64,000 nucleotides of DNA from Anticarsia gemmatalis (Eukaryota; Arthropoda; Insecta; Lepidoptera; Erebidae), in the NCBI RefSeq assembly GCF_050436995.1, contig NC_134763.1:3038001-3102000 (forward strand), in the 5' to 3' direction. Below are positions 33,491 to 45,146 of this stretch, piece by piece. Below the pieces are notes generated by a model. It was not told where the DNA came from and ran no database searches. It saw nothing but the letters and a program-made list of their open reading frames with translations. Numbering within the stretch: the first letter of the stretch is position 1; the number at the start of each line of letters is the position of its first letter. The position numbers were made by a program, and so were the translations under genes.

Positions 33491-34335
33491 TATAGTTGTG
33501 TACGTATCACTGTACGCTGTAGTGGTGTCGTGTTAGGAATGTTTTATGCGAGGGACCTAATTATATTGTTCTGGTAATAAAGTTATAATTAACTTGTACA
33601 AATATCTGTGTTGTGCGACTTGTGACATTTATTTTTATAATTTGTGTTACTTTTATACAAAAGAGAAAGTTAAAAGTGAAAATTTCTATAAAAATATGTA
33701 CCACTGACTGTAGTACAGAACTACAACTAAACTTCACATAACACATTGCCTCTTTTACATAGTCTTGCCAATCTTCAACAAGTCAGTTATTTCATATTAA
33801 ATATCTTTTTGTGATAGAAATTAGTCCCTCAACAATAGACCAAGTTTACGAAATTTCCATTATCTATATCGATAATGTATTTCAAATAACAACAATACAC
33901 GTGCTACAGCTCAAAGTTCGAAAGCCTTGAAGACGAAGGCAACAAAATTTGATACTAAACTCTACATAAAACACGAATTAATTCATACTTACATTCAAAA
34001 TGTGGTAACGCTTTGTATGTCGCGTTTTTACAGATAAAAAAGTACTGCAGTAAATGAGATGAGGAATAAAATTGGAAGAGGGTTAGTTTATATCTCCGTG
34101 TCCTCATATGATTGGATGACCATATCTATTCAAGTAAAGAAATCGCTTACAAAAACTAATTGCAACTATCAAATCATCTATTTCAATCGCGTTTAAGATC
34201 CGGTACATTATAATAATATATTATGAGTACAAGTCGCGAGAGTTTGAAATCGTTAACCTAAAAATCTAGTTTCAAAACACGTTAAAACACTGAAAAGTTG
34301 ATTACAAACAGCCAGTCAAACTAAAGCATAGTGCA
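33491..34335. other. AT-rich stretch with a Penelope-related remnant
   Basis: At about 34178-34262, TTTCAATCGCGTTTAAGATC, CGGTACATTATAATAATAT and AAGTCGCGAGAGTTTGAAA match the terminal repeat of the Penelope remnant at 5199-5940 and its flank at about 4378. It is a detached 3' end. The rest holds nothing recognisable. Confidence 0.5.
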
Positions 34336-34520
34336 AGTCGCAAATTAAGCTTCAGTTGGAATCAAGGACGGTTTGGTCCCGCGGGTCGTTCGGACCCAGC
34401 GTTAATGAAGGTGAATATCTTCAAAGCGGTCGGCGAGTCCCACCCGCGGTACTGGTAAATCTTTAAACGGGTCGCACACCGGAGGGCTACACAAATGGAC
34501 GCTAAAATGTATTCAGCCAG
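34336..34520. promoter_or_regulatory. GC-rich island
   Basis: Block with GGTCCCGCGGGTCGTTCGGA, AGCGTTAATGAAGG and CGGGTCGCACACCGG. Moderate GC in AT-rich surroundings; inferred conserved non-coding element. Confidence 0.3.
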
Positions 34521-36425
34521 AATACACAAGTATTGAGCCTTAGGTATTGTGCTTATGAATTTTTAAACGCGATAAGTATCAATTGGAAGTTCTGTGTAAT
34601 TAATTAATAGGAGTTGTTGGAACTCTTTTGAGTGATCGTGAAACACGAGCGGAGATCGTTCAGGCGTTACGTTTTATTACTAAGTTTTCTTGATTGAATA
34701 CACGTTTTAGATTTTAAAATCGATTTGGATATATTAAAGGGTTTTGATGTTGAAAATATGTTTAAAAATCGTCGAAACAAAATAGCCTAAGGATTTGTCA
34801 CTTTCCAGTGCCAAATCATATGACGTGATTATTAGACTACTTAAATATAGGACAGACCTCTCTGATAGTTAAGTTATGACATATGAAACAATAGACGTTT
34901 CCTTTGTCTCATCTGAAAAAACATTTAACTTTTTAAGCAAACTTTTGAGACTGTCCATACAAGAATTGATCTCGAAACGTATCTATTTATAGTAAATAAA
35001 ATTCTGTACAGTAATATAATACAAGCAGTTATATCATTGTTGTTATTGCAAATTATTAAAACAGTTGCCCTTGTCATTGAAGAACTCACCCCATTGATAT
35101 CCCATTACTTAAGTTTACATAAGTATCCTAAGCGATGCCGTAAGGAGTTGCGTAAGGATATAATCAGTTACGAGAATAAGGGCTGGACATTACGTAGCCC
35201 CTAGTCATTCAATGCACGGAGACTGCGTAACGAATGTAATGGTACTATTATATCATTCATTCTTTAAGATGTATCAATGCAAGTTGTTGTATGAATAAAG
35301 ATGTTGACTGTTTCTATAGTCTGAGTGTTAGTGACGACTACTGATCATGATGTCTGGGGTTCAATTCCTGGTCAATCAAGGTGTTATTGAATTATTCAAT
35401 ATTTTTTTTGTTTTGCTTAGGTTTAGAAATCAATTTATTTATATGTTTTGTAACAGACTGTCTCAACGAAAGGAGTTTATGTAGGTACGACAATGTATTG
35501 TATTTTCTTTTTAAATCCTTGTGTTACTCTAATATTAACTTCTATACATGTTTTTATTCTTAAAGTTTTAAAGACTTTTATAACGCACATTGTATTTTAG
35601 TTCCATCATTCTATTTTATATTAGGGTATACTTTATAGGAGCACGGAATTTCTTAACGTGCCTGGTATGGCATTAGACTCACCCTTATACATGAGACTAT
35701 ACTATTATAAATAGCGGATCGTAGATGTATTTCAGATACCGCACAGTATAACAGGCGTGAAAATAATAAAAATATTTTTCGTATAACTGGTAATACACGA
35801 TGAAGTTCCCCATCAACTGTGCAGGGAACTTGATGCGGCGTCCAGTAAAGTTGAAGGTGTATGGCCAACAGTATGTGTGTCAAGTATCTTCAGTTTACTT
35901 CGCCGTGTGTGTATGAGTTGTGTGTGACGTCGCTTCAATTTTACTGGAAACTTGACTGTAAGCTTTATTGTGGTATTTCTTTGTTCTAACATAATTTCTA
36001 GTACTCTTCGAATTATTAGAATCATTACATTGTATGACTCGAGATCGTACAAAATTTTGTAATCGTTTTTATCTTGTGTGAGTTCTGTTTCTACTCACTG
36101 AAATTTAAAGACAGTTTAATTTCATTAGGTTTAGATGTGTTTGTTGTTGTAGCTGTTGTTTGAGTGTAGTGTTCTTTGTCTTCCTCGGTTGTCCGTAAAC
36201 ACAAAGCGATGATCATTTTCAAGCAAATCTTCAACACTCTATTGATTGATGGAGACAACATCAAGACATTGCTTACATTGCAGTAACTATTCCTTGCGAA
36301 TTAACAAAAAATAAATCTTACAAAACAAAATCCTAAACAAATAAGAATCATTTTCCAACTCTCAACTGTTAAAACGCTAACCAGTTGCCACCTTTGAACC
36401 GTGAATTAATTAAAAAGTTTTACGA
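34521..36425. other. AT-rich stretch with a family C SINE fragment
   Basis: About 35328-35395 repeats the family C SINE core seen in the DRC7 intron (CTGATCATGATGTCTGG, GGGTTCAATTCC). No exon was recognised. Confidence 0.4.
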
Positions 36426-36429
36426 TCTC

Positions 36430-36610
36430 CGAAAACGTTGAGCGTGTAGTCATCAGGCATAGCGAGCTTCTCGGATCGTTCCTTTAGTGACGCTCGACGG
36501 GCTTTGAGGAATGGACGACAGAGGGGGTGAGGCGTGGGTGGTGGCCTGAGAAGGGGGGGGGGTCGGTTGGCAGTGCAACGCTCGCAGCTGACGGCGCACC
36601 GAGCCATAAT
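36430..36610. promoter_or_regulatory. GC-rich island with long G run
   Basis: Contains an uninterrupted G run of about ten bases near 36553 (GAAGGGGGGGGGG) and CGCTCGCAGCTGACGGCGC. Two overlapping minus frames of 66-89 codons are proline-rich artefacts of the composition. Confidence 0.3.
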
Positions 36611-38540
36611 ATACGGTACATAACCTACGTATATAGGCCACAAGATAACGCAATATGGAACAGGGTATCCGAAAACCATTGGTTCTAGTTAGCGAAATTT
36701 CGTTGGCAAAGATTTAGGTCATACTGTTTTTGAGGTTAAACTTATGTAAAGTGGTTTCTGGATGCTGGTAGAAGTAAAAAGAATAGGTGTGGAGTATTTT
36801 GCAGTACATAAATAAGATAAAATTATTTCAGATTTGACAAATAACAAGCTTATCGGCCAGTTTCACAGCTTAAGAATAAGTATCAGGTAACCAATCTGCA
36901 AGTCAGAGTGCCTGCAAATGTATAAAAAAACAAAATGCCACCTCATTATCTATCAGGTATCTATCCAGAACTAGTGACCGAGCCTTATTCAGTCCATCAC
37001 AACTACTAACTATCCCTAATTTCAACTAACTATTTTTCGGGACAAAGACTCAACTGCCCGCTGAGTCCTTGCCGCATCGCAGTCGCGAATAACAAAATAA
37101 ACCACACCAATACACAGTACATTCAACACATCGTTGTATTTTCTATACGTTCTATACTCACCGCCCTAAGAGGCTTTAGGCACCGTCCAAAACAAAGCAA
37201 GCATAAGACAAAGGCGTTCGCAACGTACACAGGAGTACACAGGAGTACACAAGGTACACAGAACAAACACAGTTGTGTATCGGTCAGGCAGGACATCGGG
37301 CACGCCGATGCCGCGGCGTCCGCGTTCTAATTAAAACACCCTCGCGACCCACCCACGTGCCACCCCTGCCCGATGCTCGTCAAAGATTATTCGTGTAATT
37401 TCTGAGGGGTCGCTTATGGATTTTCTTTTACGTGTTGTTTATAAGCTTGTTTTGTTATTACATGCATGCGATTTTTAGGTTCGCTAGTAATGAGCTGGGT
37501 TTTGTTGTAGTTCAGTGGTGGTTTGAGAAAATTGTGTGAAACAAAACACAAAGAAAATGTTTGACGTTACTAATTAAATATATTTGTTTTTGGTTTGTTT
37601 CACGATATTCATACTCTATATTAATAGTATACAGTTTAATAACAAAACCATTTCTTTTAATTACACCACTTTTTACTCGAAAGAAATACTTAATAACCAC
37701 ATACCTACAGATTTACCTATTACAGAAGAAAATATCGTACTATTTGAATTGATTCTTAAGAACTCACAAAATTGTAGCACACGACAATTTTTTAAAGAGC
37801 AATTTAAACAGGCCTTTCTGTTCATTACTCTTTGTACTACGCGCCCGCCTACAGCGATGTAAAAAAAGAACAGCCACGCACAGCGCGGGTAAGATTGCCT
37901 CGTAAAATTCTACGTACACGTATAAGTACGTACGCACGTTGGTACGTATTTATAACGCACAGGGCACTCCTCGACCCTCCCAATTAACGGTTAATCACGC
38001 CTCCCCGCGGACGACACGTGGGAACTAGTTATCATTTTCATTTGAATTTGTTTGGTTTTTTGGAGGGTAATCGAAATTTTGGGTTCGATGTTATCTTCTG
38101 AATAAACTCTATCGTGTATGGCGTCTCTTAGGTTGTTTATTAATCTAGGCAAACAATAGACAGAAATGTAAATTGCAGGCATGCAGATGATGGCTGAAAT
38201 CGTCAATAATGCCATTTGAAGAATAAGTTAATATTATCACGTTAGCCTTAAAAATACGTCAGTTTCTAAACTTTGTGGAATTTGTGATGGTAAAATAAGT
38301 AATAATTCTGAAAGTATACTTTTAAAAAGAAAGATCTAACTTTTTCTTACAAAGTGCAATTAATGAGACGAAAACGTTAAAATATAATAAGACGTAGATA
38401 GGTACAATAGCTTGCATTGATATAGTTTAAAATCTCTAGTTTAGAAAATTATGTATTCGCAAGCATGCCCAGACCCTTTGGAGTAGCAATAAATAAGTGA
38501 AATGTAACGAGAAAGTGATAAAAATATCAAAGGGAAAATA
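36611..38540. other. AT-rich stretch with small GC patches
   Basis: Near 37228-37262 the unit CAGGAGTACACA is repeated. GC patches lie at about 37280-37380 (GCACGCCGATGCCGCGGCG) and about 37870-38030. No credible exon is visible; frames around 37560-37862 are low-complexity. Confidence 0.35.
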
Positions 38541-38700
38541 TAAATCTTTAGTTTTGCAGAGTGAGGTCGCCGCCGGCCCGGGAGACAATGGCGACGTGCT
38601 CGTTTTATGTAATGCACGGGTTGATTGAAGCCTCGCTCATCTCGCCGCAACACGCCTGGCCACCAGCTCGCCTACGCACCTTCATTAAATCACATTATCA
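38541..38700. promoter_or_regulatory. GC-rich island
   Basis: GAGGTCGCCGCCGGCCCGGG and ACACGCCTGGCCACCAGC, with CTTCATTAAATC on the edge. Inferred regulatory element, no coding support. Confidence 0.3.
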
Positions 38701-38879
38701 AAGCCAGACTTCAATCCAAAACAAGCCCACGTTGGGCGCCATTAACAATTACTTCAGCGAAAGTAACTCACGCTTTATCGCGAATCTCATAAGTAGTTAA
38801 GTCGTTAGTGAAATGAGTCCAAAAACTTACTTCTGAACGAAAAATACGACTGAGAATATTTATTTAGTACTAAATGTAC

Positions 38880-39320
38880 AAGTGGGGCGTGACTAAATGG
38901 CGCCCAAACGTGGGGCCACAGTTGAAACGAACATTTTTGCAAGCCAAGATCTTTCGACAGTCGCGACATTCGGGAAAATGGATGAGGGTTGTTTACGTGC
39001 ACTCGAGCCATCCCTCGAGGTGATCCTTGTAAAAAAGCGTGATCGATACAGTGCGCGGCGACACGGTGGCCCCGGGGGCGCGTCAATTTGGCCTCCGCCT
39101 CGTCAGCGCTAAATTATCCCGACATCTTTAAATGGAATTTCGCGGGTCTCGCGACCCGAAAGTCCCTGCACGTTTCTCTAAAGGTTTTCGAGGCGGATAG
39201 GGGGTGGATTTTCAGGCCGCGCTCCGTCGGTCCCCCGCCGGCCGCACACGCGATGCCACCTGACTCCGAGCATTTACCAGCTTATGTAGTAAATGGGCAC
39301 CGGCGAAAATACGCTTTCCA
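38880..39320. promoter_or_regulatory. Large GC/CpG-rich island
   Basis: The longest continuous GC-rich block of the right half. It has GCACTCGAGCCATCCCTCG, GACACGGTGGCCCCGGGG, CTCGTCAGCGCTAAATTATC and GGGTCTCGCGACCCG (a short palindrome). Frames on both strands are open but domain-free. A conserved enhancer or promoter is plausible; this is inferred from composition only. Confidence 0.35.
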
Positions 39321-39719
39321 TTTTATATATTTTATATAACCATGTACTTTCACTTACATTGTCCTCACATTTTCTTTTAAAAGTAAATTGTAATATTTTA
39401 ATGTTCAATGGTTAATTATTAAATCGTAAAATTCTGCCGAATATGAAATATTTCGACATAAAGTAAAGAACATAATAAATATTTCGGTGCAATATTGGAG
39501 ACTCATTGCGAATATGTAACAGATTTATATTTTCCAACCCAATATAACTTATTTACTTATTTAAGATACAGCATTGGTCACTACTACCCGTGCGTGATAA
39601 TATTGAGAGAAAATATTAACCGTTTTCTAAGTTAAAGTTAAAGGTTTATAACAAAACTCTAAATAATGCTGACTCCGCATTTCTCCTGTTACCCATTATT
39701 TCTCCGCTTTTTTTAGTTT
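39321..39719. other. AT-rich spacer between GC islands
   Basis: Nothing recognised. Confidence 0.3.
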
Positions 39720-40250
39720 AGTGCTGTATGAGATAAAATATATTGGCGGACATCGCCGTGGGGCGGCGGCTAGGTATATAATTAAGTTAACGCACCCGTC
39801 GACGGCTAGCACGAACAGTCTCCACCCTCCGGCGGTAGTCAACGTCCCGACATGCACACGCCACCTTAATGACTTACCCACGACGTTGGACCAAACATCG
39901 CAAACGTTTGCCAACGCTGCCAAATCTAGATGTCCTCGCTTAATCTGCTGCAGAACACTCTCGCGAGATCTCACAAAACGGCCGGATTATCAGGTTCGAC
40001 CAACACGCCAACAAGCGAGTGTAATCACCACCGCCGGTGACCGCTCGCGCGTAAATTACGTAGCATGACCACTTTATGTAGAGCCATGTTGTAGTGTACG
40101 TGCCGGAGGGTGCAAATGGAACATCAGAGCTCTGTTTATGTTAGACAGTCTGTGTAACCTACGCGTCCTTCGCTAATGCCCGCTTAGGTAGCCCCCGAGC
40201 GCGCTCGCAAACACAATCGTGTGCCTTTTATAGACCCCCGCAAGGATAGG
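39720..40250. promoter_or_regulatory. GC/CpG-rich island pair
   Basis: Two dense patches at about 39740-40075 and 40140-40235, separated by a short AT-rich gap. A 115-codon plus frame (39721-40068) has no domain and no splice support. Motifs such as CGCGCGTAAATTACG recur in the island at 40850-41200 (CGCGCGTAAATTATGC). Confidence 0.3.
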
Positions 40251-40849
40251 GCTGCCATGAAATTGTTATTTAACTGATTGATTGGGTGCTCACGGAGCGC
40301 GTTAGGATGACTTTCGAAATTTAGATGACTATTAAATTTTATAGTAGAAAAACTTTTAACTTAACGATGGAACTTTTTATGGTATTTCTAAGTGTCGAGC
40401 CAATTTGCTGAATATTTTCACTTGCGAATAAGAAGGGACTAAAAAGAAAAGGCAGGTGTTTCGCGGACGTACGGCGACGCAAAAAGTATGTTATGCGATA
40501 CCTGTGCTCAGCAACATGTGACAACGCTATTAATTAACGATAATTGGAGAACTGAATGCCTCGCGTGTAAAAACATTTCGGTAACATAATACTTGGAAAG
40601 TTTTAGTTGGTATAAGAAGCAAGGATTGTTCACTATCTCCCGCAGAGAGTTGGGTGTAATTACATCAACAGCTATTAAACATAATATCTAGTGGGGGAGA
40701 CGTTGCGCGAATATTCTCAACCGCTGTTTTCATATGAGAAACATCTGGCTAATATGTGCGTAGTACAAGGTTGTTCAAGAACTTTGTAAATACTTGATAT
40801 ATAAAATTTGTGCAGAAAATTATCGGTTATTCGGGTGGCAGTAACCATC
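40251..40849. other. AT-rich spacer
   Basis: Nothing recognised. Confidence 0.3.
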
Positions 40850-41220
40850 TGGGTCGATGGTAAAGTACTGGCTGTAGCATCGGAGCGTGCCCCCCGGCAT
40901 TATCTTGCGACAGAGCGCCACCGGCGCGCTGCGTTCCCGCCAAATCCAATATCCGCACGCGTAATAACAATCGCGACCGTCTATCGGCCGCGCGTAAATT
41001 ATGCACGCCTGGACAAATTTTCACTCGCCTACCGAACAAATGATTCTAGACTTTATGACGTTGGAATAAGGGTCAAAACAATAGTATTGTTAATGTTGTC
41101 CGCGAACGGTCGCCGACGACGCCGTCGTGCTAATGGCTACGCGACCCTCCCCCTTCGCCCCTGTCGCCCCCTCCGTCGCAAGCAAAGCACACGTTCAGAA
41201 ATAAGGGAAAAGCTTTGTGC
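40850..41220. promoter_or_regulatory. GC/CpG-rich island
   Basis: A 138-codon plus frame (40808-41224) runs through it but is Arg-rich with no domain, so composition explains it. It shares the CGCGCGTAAATTA word with the island at 40.0 kb. Confidence 0.3.
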
Positions 41221-42916
41221 CTAATTGTGTATAGAGATAGTTGAATACAAATCGCTATGAATAATTAATGAAGTTGATACGTTTATTTTGGTGGACCGCG
41301 ATGCTTGTAGAGGGTTTCGGTTGTGTTAGAGCCGAAATGTTTGGCTTGATAAGTGGATAATTGTTAATAAGGGAAAATACGCGTGCTTGCACTATACGAA
41401 ATTGAATTAAAGTTTATATTTAGATTTGAGAATAATTTGTCACTGTGTATTTAATACTGCCTGACTGGGTATTAGACAATAAGAAAATGAGCTGAAAACT
41501 GTACTTCAAAAGAAGACTGTTTAGTATCAGCAGTCTACCCCATTTATGTATCTTACAATTGATAGAGTCGGTCTTGATCAACTTTTAGTCATCAAAACTA
41601 ATAATAACAGTTGTTAACCTACGAAATTGGTTAATAGTTACCAAAATAGTACCAACATAATGACCTAATGTCATCGCTCCGTTACCAACATTAAGAAAAA
41701 TACAAATCAAGTAGTCGAAAAAGTGTTTGGAACTCAATTCGCGCTGGGTAAGTACGTATTTCCTCACACAAAGACACGCAGAGGCAAGCCGCTGTGCTCC
41801 AATTCCCGCGCGGCATGGCATCGGTGCGGCACGACACTGCGCGGCACAACGCGGCAAAATACGCCGGCCGAATGTGCGCTGTTTGTCGCAACTTCTTTAT
41901 TTTCGTACTGTGTTTTTAAATGCTAAGTATGTTATTGATACGTAAAGCAAATATGTAGTTTTATTTTACGGGGATGGTACTAAAAATGCAGGTTGTTTGT
42001 TCGATTTACAGTTTTTATAACTAAACCATAGCTGGAGGCCATTAGAAATGTACAAATTAAGTTTGAAAGTAAATTTCGTCAAACTCTTTAATTCAAAAGA
42101 GCTTTAGAGTAGAGTCATATAGAATCTGATACGAATAGAAAAAATAAAAATTTCGTATGAGCATATGTATAATAAACAATCTTCATTTAAAAGAAAATTA
42201 TTATTACAAGTGAACAACTATCAAAAAGACCCAAAAACCTTTTACTTATTGCAAATAGCGTTTAGTAATTAAATATGCGATTTCTTTTTAACCTGGAAAA
42301 CATTTGCAAGCAAGATAACTTTTTAAAGCGAATAAAGTCAGGTACAGAAGTTACTACAAAGCATAGATAGCGAAAGTCCCTTTCAAGCCATATAAGTCGT
42401 TTTTAACTTGGACCGGACACATCCAACTGCTGCTTAAGTATCATTCAACACACGACATTATAAAAGGGAAAGTAATTGCAGGTATACCTTCTTAACGGAA
42501 ATGCGAAGTACAGAACTTTATAGTCATTTTTATAACTTATAACACTTTAAGAAACACTTACAATTTTTCGATAGTGACTTTCGTGCTATGGAAAAAATGG
42601 CTAGGTTAAAACTATAGACTGCCAATCAAAAGAAATGAAAGAAACTTAGTCTTAGCTATAATATTTTCTTATGATCTGGAAAAAAACAACCCATCACTTT
42701 GTGGTTTGCATTTGTATACATTTGCAAAGGCCTCTCCCGAATCGCGGCCAAAAGCAGAAACTCAATAACATTTTAATTTTAAGTGACGTTCAAAACTATT
42801 TTTATTGCTACTATACACGTCAAAAGACACCAATGATATTTCAGGGCTACTTATAATAATGATTGAGGGACGTTTTTACATTCACCCCTAAAATTAAGGT
42901 TAGTTAAGGCCAAATA
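41221..42916. other. AT-rich stretch with a GC island at 41740-41890
   Basis: The island (CCGCGCGGCATGGCATCGG, CACTGCGCGGCACAACGCGG) shares GGCATCGG-type words with the one at 17785. The remaining sequence is AT-rich and unrecognised. Confidence 0.3.
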
Positions 42917-43154
42917 TTAGGTCGGGGAAAAAATGTTTTCGCATTATAGTATGTATTGTAATCAAATTTTTTCTCTACACAAGAAAGCTCGATATTTGGG
43001 TACCCCACGAGCTCACTAAAAGAAACCTAATGAATCGTGTACTCATACGTGATTCTTGAAGCCAAAGAGATTTTATTACAAGTTCATGGATACGTATGAG
43101 CTCGTAATAAAATCTCTTTGGCTATAATGCGAAAAGACTTTTTCCCCGACCTAA
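42917..43154. mobile_element. mariner/Tc1-type MITE, copy 2
   Basis: TTAGGTCGGGGAAAAAATG on the left and CTTTTTCCCCGACCTAA on the right, flanked by TA. The middle carries an extra inverted repeat (AAGAGATTTTATTACAAG facing TCGTAATAAAATCTCTT). Same family as 11419-11630. Confidence 0.85.
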
Positions 43155-44958
43155 TACATAGGTGAGAATATGAGCTGATGGTCAAACTAAGGTTTCTACA
43201 TTTTCAAGTCTTTGTTCCACTACAAAATCAATAAGTAAATCGTTAGTTGGGAAGCATTATCGTCGTTTATGCACGGCTTAATCAATCTATCGGGATGGTA
43301 TCCGGTCTGCTGTTATTTCCGGCTTAGAACAGAACCTCCTCCCTTGGGTCTCGTTTGAGCAAGAGATTAGTTAGTGATGTATGATGAGTGGAACTTAACT
43401 GTCTTTCAGCTTTTACTATTTTGGTAGCATTGGAGGTGCACTACAGTGTATTAGTCCTAGTCTAAGAAGGAGCAATCAAAACTATAGAGGGTGCGTTATA
43501 CTATTATTTAAAAAAGGAGTTTTTGTGGCCAGTTTGCTACACATATCAAGGATACTTAGATTTTAGTGCATTTCTACGCGTCAATATTGTTTTATACTGG
43601 TATTATTACATAATGATCTCACCACATTTCAATGTAATATGTAAATATACAAGAACCCCCGATTTTAAAGATTAAATTAATGATGAATTATAAAGTTTAT
43701 AACGTCGTCTTTTCAAATACGCTTTACTCCTCATATGGAAGGCATAGAGCACGGTGCTATTGCAGTACAAATGAAACCCACCACCTCAGTGTAGTTAATT
43801 TGCTACCATACTGACCACAGAGGCAGGAGAATCCATGGCTGGTCAAATGAGCTAGCGCTAATTAAACACTAATTATGGTGTTCGCACATGAACCATATGT
43901 TTGAAAGGTAGTCTATTACTGGACAGTAGTGTGGGATCAAAACGGACGGCAAATAGTCGTTAACTTAACAATATTTCGTATTGAAGGAAGATTATTTCCG
44001 TTTTTTGTATTCGTTATTTAGATTTTGCAGTTTGATACAATTGTAGAGTATATTAAAACTACTTGCTCATTAATATGCCTACTCGTAAGTGAACTTAGTA
44101 AAATATACCATCACAATATTCTGCATTAGTCTAAACTTAAATCTTTCTGTCTTTACGTTATCCAAAATAAAATTGAATATCCTCTTTTAAAACACCGGTA
44201 GCACGGTCCACCAAGCCGATGTCAACCGACTGGGCACATTGCCACACTTATCCTGTCTTTTTAAGAGTACATTAACTACCAACGGTTGAATTCGTATCGC
44301 ATTGCAGATAAAGACTGTTGCCATACACAGGTAATTAAGTTGGGAATGACCCTAGTAAATCTGGCTCGCGACCCACGCTGATCGATTGGTGCATTTAATT
44401 AGGCGAGTTTGTAGCAAATTTGGTTTTAATGGGTGCTCTTTTGGGTGATTCTACAATCTGAGAAAAGTCACTGAATTAGAAGAGCTAGTCTATATAGTTA
44501 CTTTAATTTGTATTGAGTTTTTATTTTCTGGGCTGAGAAGACATCGCATGTTGCGATTAGGTGCATTTATTGCCATGTAAAGTCCAAAAAGATGTTTGTA
44601 AGGACCGTACCAAGTGGCGATCCTTGGTCTCTCCCTACCCCTATGGGAAGAAGGCGTGATATTATGTATGTGAAGTCCAAAATCTCAAATTATAGTTCGA
44701 AGTAGCAGTATATTGACACAAAATTTAAAATAAACGGTGAAAAATTCATAAATTTCTCAAACTGTCCAGAAACTTCGACATCTGCAGAAGAACTCAATCA
44801 AATTATCGAAACAATATCCATTCAGCCGCGACACGGTGCTGTTTAAGTGTATGTAGATGTGTATTCACCCGTGCCAGGGGGTGTATTTTTACAGCTCATC
44901 ATCGACGAGTGTAGCCCGTGTAGCTGGCAGGGCGGCGGAGCAGTGGAGCGGAGTGTAA
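43155..44958. other. AT-rich stretch with LINE fragment
   Basis: At about 44628-44662, TCTCCCTACCCCTATGGGAA then GAAGGCGTGATATTATG is a known phrase of a lepidopteran LINE-type repeat. Near 44395, GCATTTAATTAGGCGAG is a homeodomain-type site. No exon was recognised. Confidence 0.35.
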
Positions 44959-45143
44959 GGCTTGTTTTACACGTACCACCACCACACAGCGAAAAAATGT
45001 GGTTGCGATTTGGTAGTATGAAAAACGTGGTACGTGTAAATTGTATATTTCATTTCAATAAGAAAATGTTTTATGCAGCCGAGCTCGTGTGGTCGTTGTG
45101 TGGTTGTGGTCGTCGCGTGGTTGTGGTACGTCTGAAATAGCCC
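44959..45143. mobile_element. PIF/Harbinger-type MITE
   Basis: The left terminus GGCTTGTTTTACACGTACC and the reverse complement of the right terminus GGGCTATTTCAGACGTACC begin imperfect inverted repeats of about 28 bp. They are flanked by TAA on both sides (44956-44958 and 45144-45146). A 3-bp TAA duplication fits PIF/Harbinger. The body contains a second hairpin (TTTACACGTACCAC facing GTGGTACGTGTAAA) and GTGGTTGTGG repeats. No transposase is present. Confidence 0.65.
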
Positions 45144-45146
45144 TAA

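Noticed and set aside
40808..41224. 138-codon plus-strand frame, the longest in the right half
   Set aside because: Arg/Ala-rich, domain-free and entirely within a CpG island; composition explains its length.
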